Assembly: GCA_964392365.1 (NCBI GenBank)
Contig: CAYMPH010000018.1
Coordinates: 1-64,000, forward strand
DNA length: 64,000 nucleotides
Origin: CAYMPH01 sp964392365
Lineage (GTDB): Bacteria; Spirochaetota; UBA4802; UBA5550
Direction of reading: 5' to 3'
Positions 8,255 to 16,090 of the stretch are shown here, one piece after another; the stretch's first letter is position 1, and each line of letters starts with the position of its first letter. The notes under the pieces are model-generated. The model was not told the origin of the DNA, ran no database searches, and saw only the letters and a program-made list of their open reading frames with translations. The translations under genes were made by a program, and so were the position numbers.

Positions 8255-9160
8255 ATGGGAAATCATTTTTTTATAGAGGGATTTTTGTCTGAAGAAATTC
8301 AAATCCAGAACTCACTACGCGATCAATTCGGTTTTGAGGAAATAATCCGGAATCAGGAGAATATTTATAAAAATGCTTCTTCTCTTGATTTAAGTAAAAT
8401 TACTTTTATTGAACCGTATTCCATGCTGTCACTTTTGCTTATAGGCAGAAATTTTCTAAGACAAAAGGGCGAGAGGCTTAAGCTTGTAAATATTCCATTA
8501 AATATTCTTCAATATCTTTATAGAATGGATTTTAATAAAACCGGAATATTTGAAATCAATGAAAAAATTCCGGATCAGATGCTGTTGAAAAGAAGCTCTC
8601 AGAGTAAAAGCATTATTGAAATAAAAGAAATTCCGAATAAAGAAAGAGAAAGCATTAAAATGATATCTGAAGTAATAAAACTTTTCAGAAAACGAGCTTC
8701 ATATATATTGCGATTCTGGTTTGATGCAAATATAATAGATTATTTTGTTACTGTAATCTCGGAATTATGCCAGAATATTTTTGAACACAGTCTTGATTCA
8801 GGTTATATAACTCTTCAGAGTTATTCAAGCGGAAGAACGAATACAGTACGTCTTGTGATTTCTGATTCAGGTATCGGAATTATTAAAAGTTTTGAAAAAA
8901 CTGATGTTGAGTATTCAACCTCGGCGGATTTGATCAAAAAGTCAATGACAACTCCCATATCGAGTAAGAGAAAAAACGGTTATGGCCTATGCCAGGTTTA
9001 TTCCATCATGGAAAAAATAAAAGGCGATATATTTATAAGATCTGAAAATGCATCTGTAGCTATTTTGTTCAGCAGAAATAAAAATACTCCACATGTGTTT
9101 ATAAAAGATGATCTGGATTATTTCAATGGAACTCAGATCTCTCTTTCTTTAACAGCTTAA
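8255..9160 (+). CDS. STAS-like domain fused to a GHKL ATPase (anti-sigma-kinase type)
   Basis: 301 residues. The N-terminal about 100 residues look STAS-like (SLDLSKITFIEPYSMLSLLLIGRNF, the strand-helix core). The C-terminal half (about 130-300) is a HATPase_c fold with N-box E170-x3-N174 in SELCQNIFEHS, G1 motif DSGIG at 204-208 and G2 motif GYGL at 242-245. No phosphoacceptor histidine box is evident, so this resembles RsbW/SpoIIAB-type kinases or STAS-ATPase fusions rather than a sensor histidine kinase. First gene of an operon running to 12122; the next gene is another STAS-like protein 10 bp downstream, a likely partner. Start chosen at ATG 8255; no strong ribosome site is visible. Confidence 0.8.
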   Translation: MGNHFFIEGFLSEEIQIQNSLRDQFGFEEIIRNQENIYKNASSLDLSKITFIEPYSMLSLLLIGRNFLRQKGERLKLVNIPLNILQYLYRMDFNKTGIFEINEKIPDQMLLKRSSQSKSIIEIKEIPNKERESIKMISEVIKLFRKRASYILRFWFDANIIDYFVTVISELCQNIFEHSLDSGYITLQSYSSGRTNTVRLVISDSGIGIIKSFEKTDVEYSTSADLIKKSMTTPISSKRKNGYGLCQVYSIMEKIKGDIFIRSENASVAILFSRNKNTPHVFIKDDLDYFNGTQISLSLTA

Positions 9161-9170
9161 AGGTAAATGG

Positions 9171-9719
9171 ATGATTATAACAATATTAAAAAAAGTTAAA
9201 GATTTAAAAATTTCTATTCCTGATCTTATTACAAGGCCTTCAGGGAAAAAAGTTTTTGAAAGCGTAAAATCATCTCTGGATATTATTTCAGAAAATGAGA
9301 CTATTTTGATTGATTTTAAAGGTGTTGGTGTTATTGATTCATCTTTCATTGATGAATTTATAGTAAAATTAATATTAGAATCGAAAAAAGAACAAAAACC
9401 ATTTTTTATTAAGTTGAAAAATATATCAGATATTGCTGAAATTAATATTGACTCGGTATTTAAATCATATTCTAATTACAATAAAGAAAGAATGGTCGTA
9501 ATAACTGACGACATAAGAAAAAATAACAGCTTTTTTATTGGTACTCTGGAAGAATTTGAAAAAAGTTTATTGGCATTTTTAAGAGTAAATAAAAATGCCG
9601 GAGTTGATGAGCTAGCAGCTAATCTGGAAAAATCAGTAGAAGAAACATCATCAATTCTTGATAGACTTTATGCAGAACGGTTAATAAAAAAAATTAAAGG
9701 ATATTATTTCTTCATATAA
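9171..9719 (+). CDS. STAS-like (DUF4325-type) protein with C-terminal winged helix
   Basis: 182 residues. Residues about 25-125 have the pattern of the STAS-like DUF4325 fold: KKVFESVKSSLDIIS, then TILIDFKGVGVIDSSFIDEF, where the DSS lies in the place of the phosphorylatable serine of anti-anti-sigma factors. Residues about 137-182 form a small winged-helix/helix-turn-helix (VDELAANLEKSVEETSSILDRL then a GYYFF wing). It may therefore link the ATPase encoded just upstream to DNA binding. Ribosome site AAAGG ahead of the ATG. Family assignment is inferred from pattern only. Confidence 0.65.
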   Translation: MIITILKKVKDLKISIPDLITRPSGKKVFESVKSSLDIISENETILIDFKGVGVIDSSFIDEFIVKLILESKKEQKPFFIKLKNISDIAEINIDSVFKSYSNYNKERMVVITDDIRKNNSFFIGTLEEFEKSLLAFLRVNKNAGVDELAANLEKSVEETSSILDRLYAERLIKKIKGYYFFI

Positions 9720-9727
9720 ATAATTTT

Positions 9728-10189
9728 ATGAAACCTTTAGCCGCCAAACAAAAAACCGATGACAGTCTTTTTGGTCTTTTAGCCGCCTATAAAACATATG
9801 TAACATACTTAAGAGTGCTTGTTTCTAAAGAGGAAAAAAAAATAGTGGTCCAGATTACATCCAATCCCGGAAACTGGTTGAAGAATACGGATGACAGTTA
9901 TAAAAATTTCAGAGCTATGAGAAGACTTGAAATCGGTGCATCAAAACTTTCTATAAAATATCTGCTTCCTGAGCATATATTGAAAATTATCGGTCCGACT
10001 TTAGGAATTGATATTCCTTTAAATTCAATTGCAATATTTAATAATATTGAACAGAATGGAATTCTATCCCTTGAAGCTCATATTAAATATGAAAATAAGA
10101 TATTGCATGCTTTGAACAGGCTGCTAAAATTCAGCCCACAGAAAAAATATGAAATTCTGGAAAAATGTATGGCTGAATCACAGGTATAA
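9728..10189 (+). CDS. Conserved-context protein of unknown function (153 aa)
   Basis: I do not recognise this family. Soluble, no signal peptide and no membrane segment. Composition is mixed alpha/beta, with a basic segment NFRAMRRLEIGASKLSIKYLLP in the middle. It lies 8 bp after the STAS-like gene and 5 bp before the tail-anchored protein gene, so it is almost certainly translated as part of the same operon and may act with the STAS/ATPase pair. Confidence 0.6.
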   Translation: MKPLAAKQKTDDSLFGLLAAYKTYVTYLRVLVSKEEKKIVVQITSNPGNWLKNTDDSYKNFRAMRRLEIGASKLSIKYLLPEHILKIIGPTLGIDIPLNSIAIFNNIEQNGILSLEAHIKYENKILHALNRLLKFSPQKKYEILEKCMAESQV

Positions 10190-10194
10190 ATGAA

Positions 10195-11211
10195 ATGGAT
10201 GAACAGATAAAAAGTATAGATATTGCCCTGAAATATACAAATGGGGATATAACTAAAGCAAAAGAGATGGCTGCAGGACATGTTAACGACATTGTTGTTG
10301 TTAAAGGAAAATTTCTTGATATAACATCCTCCCAGTCAGGTCTTATTCTTATTTTTTTTAATGTTGATTTTGAATACATTGCAAGCATTGAATCAATGAT
10401 TACAGATAATTCAGGAATTTTTGACAGGGCAAGAATTTTTGATGACTGGAAAGCTTTATATCTTGATCTGAAAACATTCCAGAAGGGACAGGAGTCAATT
10501 GATTCAAGCCAGTTTAACAATTCAATTCTAACTTTTGTGATTCAAAATGACCTGTTTAAAAATGTTGAAGATGGTGATCTTGAGAGCATAAAGAAAAAAT
10601 TAAATGCAGCTATATCTGCATTTTATTCAGCTAAATCGGTTCAGTTGCAGATTGAACTAAACAAGACAAATTCAATTGCACTTGATGTTGCAGGTCTGAT
10701 TATAGATATTCCTGGTAAAAAAGAAAAAGAGGATAAGGAAAAAGAAAATCAGACTGAAGAATCAGAATCCGAGAGGAGAATGGCTAAAATTGAACAGGAT
10801 GCAATGTATGTTGTAAAGGGTAATTCTATTGTATCGCCTGTTAGAGGAAAATTTGTAAAAGATTTACTTGTTGGGGATAATATTAAAGTTGTTTTATCAG
10901 ATAAAGATATGGTAACTCAGAAGATTCTTGATGCTGTTAACGCATATGATGAGGAAAAAAAACCTCTGCCTGTTAAAGGAAGAGTAAAAGAGGTGGTGCC
11001 TCTTGAGAAAAACGGTTATGTCATATATACGCTTGTTGCCAAAGGAATTCTTGCGAAACTTATTGAAGAAGAAAACTTTAAGCTTATGTTATTCAATGAA
11101 CAAATGACAGATCAGAACCTTGAAAAAAGCGATCAGAAAATAATTTTCCTGGTTTCACTGCTTGTTGGATTGATTTTACTGGCGGGAATAGTTTTAATTA
11201 AACTTCTGTAA
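10195..11211 (+). CDS. Tail-anchored membrane protein of unknown function (338 aa)
   Basis: Family not recognised. Residues 1-190 are soluble and mostly alpha/beta. Residues about 175-205 are an extremely charged linker (KKEKEDKEKENQTEESESERR). Residues 205-305 look like a beta-rich domain containing two similar segments, each pairing a VKG motif with a hydrophobic strand. The last about 24 residues are a single hydrophobic helix (FLVSLLVGLILLAGIVLIKLL), giving a cytoplasmic protein anchored by its C-terminus. Its stop codon overlaps the start of the following secreted-protein gene (TAATG), indicating translational coupling. Confidence 0.65.
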   Translation: MDEQIKSIDIALKYTNGDITKAKEMAAGHVNDIVVVKGKFLDITSSQSGLILIFFNVDFEYIASIESMITDNSGIFDRARIFDDWKALYLDLKTFQKGQESIDSSQFNNSILTFVIQNDLFKNVEDGDLESIKKKLNAAISAFYSAKSVQLQIELNKTNSIALDVAGLIIDIPGKKEKEDKEKENQTEESESERRMAKIEQDAMYVVKGNSIVSPVRGKFVKDLLVGDNIKVVLSDKDMVTQKILDAVNAYDEEKKPLPVKGRVKEVVPLEKNGYVIYTLVAKGILAKLIEEENFKLMLFNEQMTDQNLEKSDQKIIFLVSLLVGLILLAGIVLIKLL

Positions 11212-12122
11212 TGCATTTCTATCGATATTATCTTTTTATAATTATAATATTTATACCGGTATTTTTATTATCACAAATGCCGGATTGGAAATTTTTTATA
11301 GATAGAGAGGGTAATAAATATTTTCTTGATTCTGCAGGGAAAATTTATATTACTCAGCTACCTGCATCAAACCGTAAAATTGTTTCAGCAGATGGTATTG
11401 ATTATTATATAAATCTTGCAGAGGAAATTTTAAGCAGGAAAAAAATTGTAGATTCACTCCTTCTTTTCAAATCAATACTGGCTCTTCCCGAAAACAATAA
11501 CAGAATATACTCCGCAAGAGTCAGAGCTGCAAAAAATATTGATAATTTGAAAAAAAAGAACGGCGACAGATTCGAAAAATATAATAATGAAGCTTCTTTG
11601 CTTTTATATAAAACCGGAGATAGATCAAATATTGTAAATGATTCCATGTTCTATTCAATATCCAGTAAAGGTAAAATAAATTTAATACGATTTAAAATCA
11701 GAAAAGAAAAAGATGAAATTTACCACGGTGCTTCTGTGGGTGTGAATTTTCATGAAAAAGAAATCACTGACAGCAAATATGAATCTTTGATATCTGTAGA
11801 TGCTGTTAAGAAAAAGTATTCAATTTTATCATTGGATGAAATGATTGAAAACTGGAAAATGATTTTCGGAAAAGATACGCTGGAGCGTAATGAATTATTC
11901 AGAAACAATGATACAGTTATTTATGAATTCAGTTCGGGAATAAATGGTGAAAATTCACAGATTTATAAAGGATTTGAAGTGCAGAAGTATAACGGAAATT
12001 TTATTTATTATTTAAGAATAGTTTCTTCAGGAATGAAATTTGAAAAAGTTAAAGACTCAATGAGAGATATAGCACTCAGCTTCAAAACAGTTGCATATAC
12101 AGAATATGTTTATCCGAAATAA
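11211..12122 (+). CDS. Exported protein of unknown function (303 aa)
   Basis: Starts with a clear signal peptide (residues 1-20, YYLFIIIIFIPVFLLS) and continues as a secreted or periplasmic protein; there is no lipobox cysteine. No family was recognised. The early region FFIDREGNKYFLDSAGKIYI and helical residues 65-130 could bind peptide or envelope partners, but this is not supported by a motif. Last gene of the operon begun at 8255; it ends in a 13-bp convergent overlap with the GNAT gene. Confidence 0.6.
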   Translation: MHFYRYYLFIIIIFIPVFLLSQMPDWKFFIDREGNKYFLDSAGKIYITQLPASNRKIVSADGIDYYINLAEEILSRKKIVDSLLLFKSILALPENNNRIYSARVRAAKNIDNLKKKNGDRFEKYNNEASLLLYKTGDRSNIVNDSMFYSISSKGKINLIRFKIRKEKDEIYHGASVGVNFHEKEITDSKYESLISVDAVKKKYSILSLDEMIENWKMIFGKDTLERNELFRNNDTVIYEFSSGINGENSQIYKGFEVQKYNGNFIYYLRIVSSGMKFEKVKDSMRDIALSFKTVAYTEYVYPK

Positions 12123-12565
12123 ACCATTGGCGTTTCGCCGCAGGTTTCCACGTTTTTGCATTTAACGCAGTCTTTCCAGATTTTTTCTGGCAGAGTATTT
12201 TTTTCAACCTCAATGAATCCGTTTTTTCTGAAAAATTCAGGTGAATAAGTCAGAACAAATATTTTAGGTTTTGATTTTTCTGTCAGTTGCTTTATTAAAT
12301 ATTTAACAAGTTCAGAGCCGATGCCTTTACTTTTAAAGTTTTTATCAACAGCGAGAGATCGGATTTCTTTTAATGCAGGGCCGTAATCAAAATATGAAAC
12401 AACTCCTTTAAGTGCTGAATCATTAATTGCAATAAAAAAATTATCTATGGACCCGGAAATTTCATCCTTTGATCTTTCAAGGATTGTTCCATCAATAGAA
12501 TACTTGATCAGCAGATCAAATATTCTATTGACATCTGCAGATGAAGCTTTATGTATTTTTACCAT
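12110..12565 (-). CDS. GNAT N-acetyltransferase, N-acetylglutamate synthase-like
   Basis: 151 residues with the GNAT fold. The acetyl-CoA loop is IRSLAVDKNFKSKGIGSELVKYL at about 84-106, with R/Q-x2-G-x-G/A motif KSKGIGS. The end, LPEKIWKDCVKCKNVETCGETPMVYF, matches the cysteine-bearing tail of the short ArgA-like N-acetylglutamate synthases. It would acetylate glutamate (arginine synthesis) or a related amine. Translationally coupled to the SPOR gene by a TAATG overlap at 12565. No arg gene is adjacent. Confidence 0.82.
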   Translation of the reverse strand: MVKIHKASSADVNRIFDLLIKYSIDGTILERSKDEISGSIDNFFIAINDSALKGVVSYFDYGPALKEIRSLAVDKNFKSKGIGSELVKYLIKQLTEKSKPKIFVLTYSPEFFRKNGFIEVEKNTLPEKIWKDCVKCKNVETCGETPMVYFG

Positions 12566-13197
12566 TAAATTCTCTTAACAATTCTGCTGTTTGAAGCTAT
12601 TGAATATTCATTATATCCGGAGAATTTATTTAGTGAAGATTTTGCGTCAAGCTGATTTTTGAACGGACCAATATAGATTTTAAATGAATCTTTTGCTGTC
12701 TTTGATAGTATTACTGTATGGCCTTTTGAACTCAGAAAACCTGCAATTTTCTGGGATTCGGCTTTATCGTATTCGCTGCCAACTTTAATTATAAAGGGAT
12801 AGTCCTCTTTCGGGAAAACATTTTCTTTCTGACGGATGTTCTGTGAATCATCAGCAGTTTTTGTTACATTTGAGTCTTTATTTATCAGACCTGTAACTTT
12901 ATTGCTTAAACCTGAAACAGCTTGTATGGTTTTGTCATCTACTATTTTTCTATCAGAGCCGCCTGCAAATTTTATTCCAATTACAAGACCTGCAGTAAAT
13001 GAAATAATGCAGAGTGCTATTATAACGAACATCATCCGGTTTGCTTTTTTTCTGTGTTTTTCATTTTCCCGCGGGGCAAAATCATTCATTCTTGAATTAT
13101 ATTCAGTCATCCGCGGATAAAATTCCGGATCAATTCTTTCAAATTGAGCCGGATTATTTCTTAAATTTTTACCTTCATAAAAATCAATATTCTGCAT
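12565..13197 (-). CDS. Membrane-anchored SPOR-domain protein
   Basis: 210 residues. A charged cytoplasmic N-terminus of about 50 residues (rich in N, R, E, P), one transmembrane helix at about 54-76 (MMFVIIALCIISFTAGLVIG), an extracytoplasmic linker, and a C-terminal SPOR domain at about 137-208 (PFIIKVGSEYDKAESQKIAGF...FKIYIGPFKNQLDAKSSL). SPOR domains bind denuded septal peptidoglycan, so a role in division or cell-wall turnover is likely. First gene of a two-gene operon with the GNAT gene. Confidence 0.85.
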   Translation of the reverse strand: MQNIDFYEGKNLRNNPAQFERIDPEFYPRMTEYNSRMNDFAPRENEKHRKKANRMMFVIIALCIISFTAGLVIGIKFAGGSDRKIVDDKTIQAVSGLSNKVTGLINKDSNVTKTADDSQNIRQKENVFPKEDYPFIIKVGSEYDKAESQKIAGFLSSKGHTVILSKTAKDSFKIYIGPFKNQLDAKSSLNKFSGYNEYSIASNSRIVKRI

Positions 13198-13590
13198 ATT
13201 ATCATCCTTTATAATAAGAGCGCTTCCGTATCTTCCGGCTGCTTGACTAAATTGCTGATTTAATTATTCATTTATATTTTCGTCATAAATCTGCAGAATG
13301 TTTAATTTTTCATGATGTTTTATTGATCTTTTGGAGCTACTTTTTGATATAATTTATTCACTGCCAACGGATGTTTTTTATATTGACTATTTAGAATATT
13401 TAATATTATAATACAAATCACAAATTGGAATATGCCGCGGAGCAAATTATAAAGAGATAAAGATTTGTAATAGAAAAAGGTTAAAAAAGTGATAAGATGA
13501 TTAAAAAGATGAGAATTTTTATCACTCAAAATTTGAGATGCGGCTGAATATCAGAGCAATAGTTAATTTTTTAAAAACAATGAGGATTAA
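13198..13590. other. Intergenic region between divergent SPOR and dapF genes
   Basis: 393 bp with no supported gene; a 69-codon open frame on the minus strand has no start context or family signal. It contains a 7-bp inverted repeat GTGATAA (13489-13495) / TTATCAC (13519-13525), 65 bp upstream of dapF, which could be an operator. Divergent promoters are expected here. Confidence 0.5.
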
Positions 13591-14430
13591 ATGGTAAAAT
13601 TTTCAAAAATGCAGGGCACGGGTAATGATTTTATTTATATTGATGCTCTTAAAAAAGCAATAAATAAGCCGGAATCTCTTGCTGTTAAAATGTGCGACAG
13701 GCATTACGGTATCGGCGCTGATGGTCTTATTCTTATTTTGAAATCAAACAAGGCTGACTTCAGGATGAGAATTTTTAATTCAGACGGAAGTGAAGCTGAA
13801 ATGTGCGGAAACGGCATAAGATGTTTTGCAAAATCTGTATTTGATAAAGGTCTGATATCGGAAAAAAAATTAACAGTTGAGACTCTTGCCGGGATTCAGA
13901 TTCTTGATCTGTTTATAAAAAATAAAAAAGTTGATAAAGTAACAGTTGATATGGGTGAGCCTATTTTATTAAGGGAAAGAATTCCTATGCTTGGCGAACC
14001 TGGTATGGTGATTGATGAAATTCTTCAGCTTGATGACGGCGCTAAATTTAATATTACATCTGTATCCATGGGAAATCCGCATGTTATAATTTTTGTTGAG
14101 GACATTGAAAATTTTCCTGTTGAGAAATATGGAAGAATGATAGAAAATCATTCTTTGTTTCCTAAAAGAACAAATGTGGAATTTGTAAAAGTCGTTAACG
14201 AAGGTGAGGTGATTCAAAGAACATGGGAAAGAGGTGCGGGTGAAACTTTTTCATGCGGAACCGGAGCTTTAGCAGTAACCGTTGCCTGCATATTAAATAA
14301 AAAGACAAACAGGAAAATAAAAATACATTTAACTGGCGGCGAGCTTTTAACTCAATGGGATGAAAAAGATAATCATGTTTATCTTACAGGCCCTGCTGTT
14401 GAAGTTTTTAACGGAGTCTGGGAAGATTAA
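13591..14430 (+). CDS. dapF: Diaminopimelate epimerase
   Basis: Interconverts LL- and meso-diaminopimelate for lysine and peptidoglycan synthesis. 279 residues with both catalytic cysteines: C72 in EMCGNGIRCFAK and C222 in ETFSCGTGALAV. The opening FSKMQGTGNDFIYID is the family N-terminus. Start ATG preceded by GAGGA. Converges on the GerMN gene with a 4-bp overlap of the two stop regions. Confidence 0.97.
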   Translation: MVKFSKMQGTGNDFIYIDALKKAINKPESLAVKMCDRHYGIGADGLILILKSNKADFRMRIFNSDGSEAEMCGNGIRCFAKSVFDKGLISEKKLTVETLAGIQILDLFIKNKKVDKVTVDMGEPILLRERIPMLGEPGMVIDEILQLDDGAKFNITSVSMGNPHVIIFVEDIENFPVEKYGRMIENHSLFPKRTNVEFVKVVNEGEVIQRTWERGAGETFSCGTGALAVTVACILNKKTNRKIKIHLTGGELLTQWDEKDNHVYLTGPAVEVFNGVWED

Positions 14431-15095
14431 ATTTCCTCCCAGAGACGTTTGTCATAAACACCGGAATTAAGAATCATAACTTTTTTTACTGTCTTGATAT
14501 TTTCTCTTATAGTCGTATCAATTGCTGCTTTGAATTTATCTTCAGATCCTGTTATTATTTTCATTTCCTGATCTAAAATTTTATTTTCAATATCTATAAC
14601 GCAGATCGAATCACCTTCGCCGTATAACCATATCTTTTTAATCAGAAGCTCTGAAGGAATAAGTACAGATGTGTTTTCGTAAATGGAACCTCTTGCAACT
14701 GTTTTGAATAAATATTTTATAAATCTTTCATTGTCGGAAAAAGAGGGAGCCATTCTTGTCTCTTTAATCAGATTGTTGCCATCAAGTGATGGAAGATAAA
14801 CAGATATTTCTTTCTGGTCGCTCAGTGCAGGTATAGAAGGGAATATATTGAAAATATTTTTATCTGTAAGGTAGCTGAACATTACATAATCTGCAATGAA
14901 CAATAGAGATAATGAAATTATTAAAAATCTGTTTCTATATTTTACATTGGTTTCCAGTTTTTTCTGTAAAGGAATTATTTTTTTATTTATATCATTTATA
15001 AAAGGAGATATTCTCTCAGAAATTTTTGTTGTTTTTTTGCTGATAAATGAAACAGCTTTGTTAAATTTTCCTGTAATTTTTTTTAATCTGCTCAT
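14427..15095 (-). CDS. Membrane-anchored GerMN-domain protein
   Basis: 222 residues. A basic N-terminal stretch, one transmembrane helix at about 54-75 (FLIISLSLLFIADYVMFSYL), then an extracytoplasmic domain from about 95 with the GerMN pattern (ISVYLPSLDGNNLIKETR...FIKYLFKTVARGS...SVCVIDIENKIL-type strand...TIRENIKTVKKVMILNSG). GerMN domains occur in spore germination proteins and, outside sporeformers, in envelope-associated proteins; its role here is unknown. Assignment rests on the pattern of strands and is moderate. Confidence 0.65.
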   Translation of the reverse strand: MSRLKKITGKFNKAVSFISKKTTKISERISPFINDINKKIIPLQKKLETNVKYRNRFLIISLSLLFIADYVMFSYLTDKNIFNIFPSIPALSDQKEISVYLPSLDGNNLIKETRMAPSFSDNERFIKYLFKTVARGSIYENTSVLIPSELLIKKIWLYGEGDSICVIDIENKILDQEMKIITGSEDKFKAAIDTTIRENIKTVKKVMILNSGVYDKRLWEEI

Positions 15096-15412
15096 AAAAA
15101 CTGTCCTCCGATTTTAACATATTGATATACACATATTCTTATGTGCAACAACTTTTTTGAAATATTGGGTCTAAACATTTTTTTTAATGATATTTGTATA
15201 GAAAAATTTTGTTGACAGGTTTGTTCATTTTACTGACCTATAATTTTTAAGAAATGGTTAGATATTTTGGAATTAGCCTTCCACCCTTGATGAATGGGGT
15301 TGTTCTTTTAAAAGCAGTTTTTTTTTCTGCACTTTATACTAAACAGCCGTTTTAATAATTATCTATACTGAAAGATGAAAATTAAAGTTAAAAGTTTTAT
15401 GCGAGGAAAACT
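15096..15412. other. Intergenic region upstream of the EIIA/Ehr operon
   Basis: 317 bp between divergent genes. It contains TTGACA at 15212-15217 and TATAAT at 15239-15244 on the + strand, but their 21-bp spacing is too long for an ordinary sigma-70 promoter. The AGCAG/CTGC arms around a T-run near 15315-15335 form only a weak hairpin. This is the only space for the promoter of the seven-gene operon that follows. Confidence 0.45.
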
Positions 15413-16087
15413 ATGGATTTAAAAATGAAGGAAATCACTGATCTATTCGAAGTGCCTGAGAAAATTATATTACAATGGATCAATGAAAAAAAGATGCCGT
15501 CACACAAAATAAAAAATCAGTACTATTTCAATAAGACTGAAATAAATGAGTGGATATTAAGCAATAATATTTCTGTATCAAAAAAAATACTGGATCTTAC
15601 TCTTACAAGTAAACCCGTCTCGCTTATTGATTTGATTAAAAAAGGAGACATCTATTATGGCATTGAAGGATCAACTGTAGAGGAAGTCATAAATGATGTA
15701 GTAAACACCATTACTATTCCAAAAAGCATAGATAAAGAATCAATCCGTATATCTCTTCTTATGAGAGAAAATATGATGTCTACAGCTATAGGGGAAGGTA
15801 TAGCTCTTCCTCATCCGCGAAATCCTATTATATCGGATATCGATGAAGAATCAATATCTGTTTGTTTTTTGAAAAATCCTGTTGAATACGGCGCTCTTGA
15901 CGGTAAACCGGTTAATGTTCTTTTTGTAATTATATCATCTAATTCCAAACGGCATCTTGAGATTCTGTCAAAGCTTTCTTTTTTCTGTCTTCAGCCGGAA
16001 TTTATTAAAACTCTCCAGGATAAACCGAAAAAAGCAGTATTCCTGTATTATATAGAAAGAACTGAAAAGGAATGGAAAGAGAGGTAA
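15413..16087 (+). CDS. PTS EIIA-type (PtsN-like) protein with N-terminal helix-turn-helix
   Basis: 224 residues. Residues 1-50 are an excisionase/MerR-type DNA-binding module (MKEITDLFEVPEKIILQWINE, then YYFNKTEINEWI). Residues about 70-215 are an EIIA-Ntr/fructose-type PTS domain with the phosphorylatable H134 in GIALPHPR and the ALDGKPVNVLFVIIS core. Such EIIA-Ntr proteins report the phosphorylation state of a PTS and bind regulatory targets rather than transporting sugar. It lies 3 bp before the first Ehr gene, so it is the leader of that operon and probably its regulator. Start supported by GCGAGG. Confidence 0.88.
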   Translation: MDLKMKEITDLFEVPEKIILQWINEKKMPSHKIKNQYYFNKTEINEWILSNNISVSKKILDLTLTSKPVSLIDLIKKGDIYYGIEGSTVEEVINDVVNTITIPKSIDKESIRISLLMRENMMSTAIGEGIALPHPRNPIISDIDEESISVCFLKNPVEYGALDGKPVNVLFVIISSNSKRHLEILSKLSFFCLQPEFIKTLQDKPKKAVFLYYIERTEKEWKER

Positions 16088-16090
16088 TAA

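Noticed and set aside
13320..13529. 69-codon open frame on the minus strand in the dapF upstream gap
   Set aside because: No ribosome site, Leu/Phe/Tyr-rich random composition, and no family signal.
15212..15244. Sigma-70 promoter for the Ehr operon
   Set aside because: TTGACA and TATAAT are 21 bp apart, too long to call with confidence; mentioned only in the gap entry.
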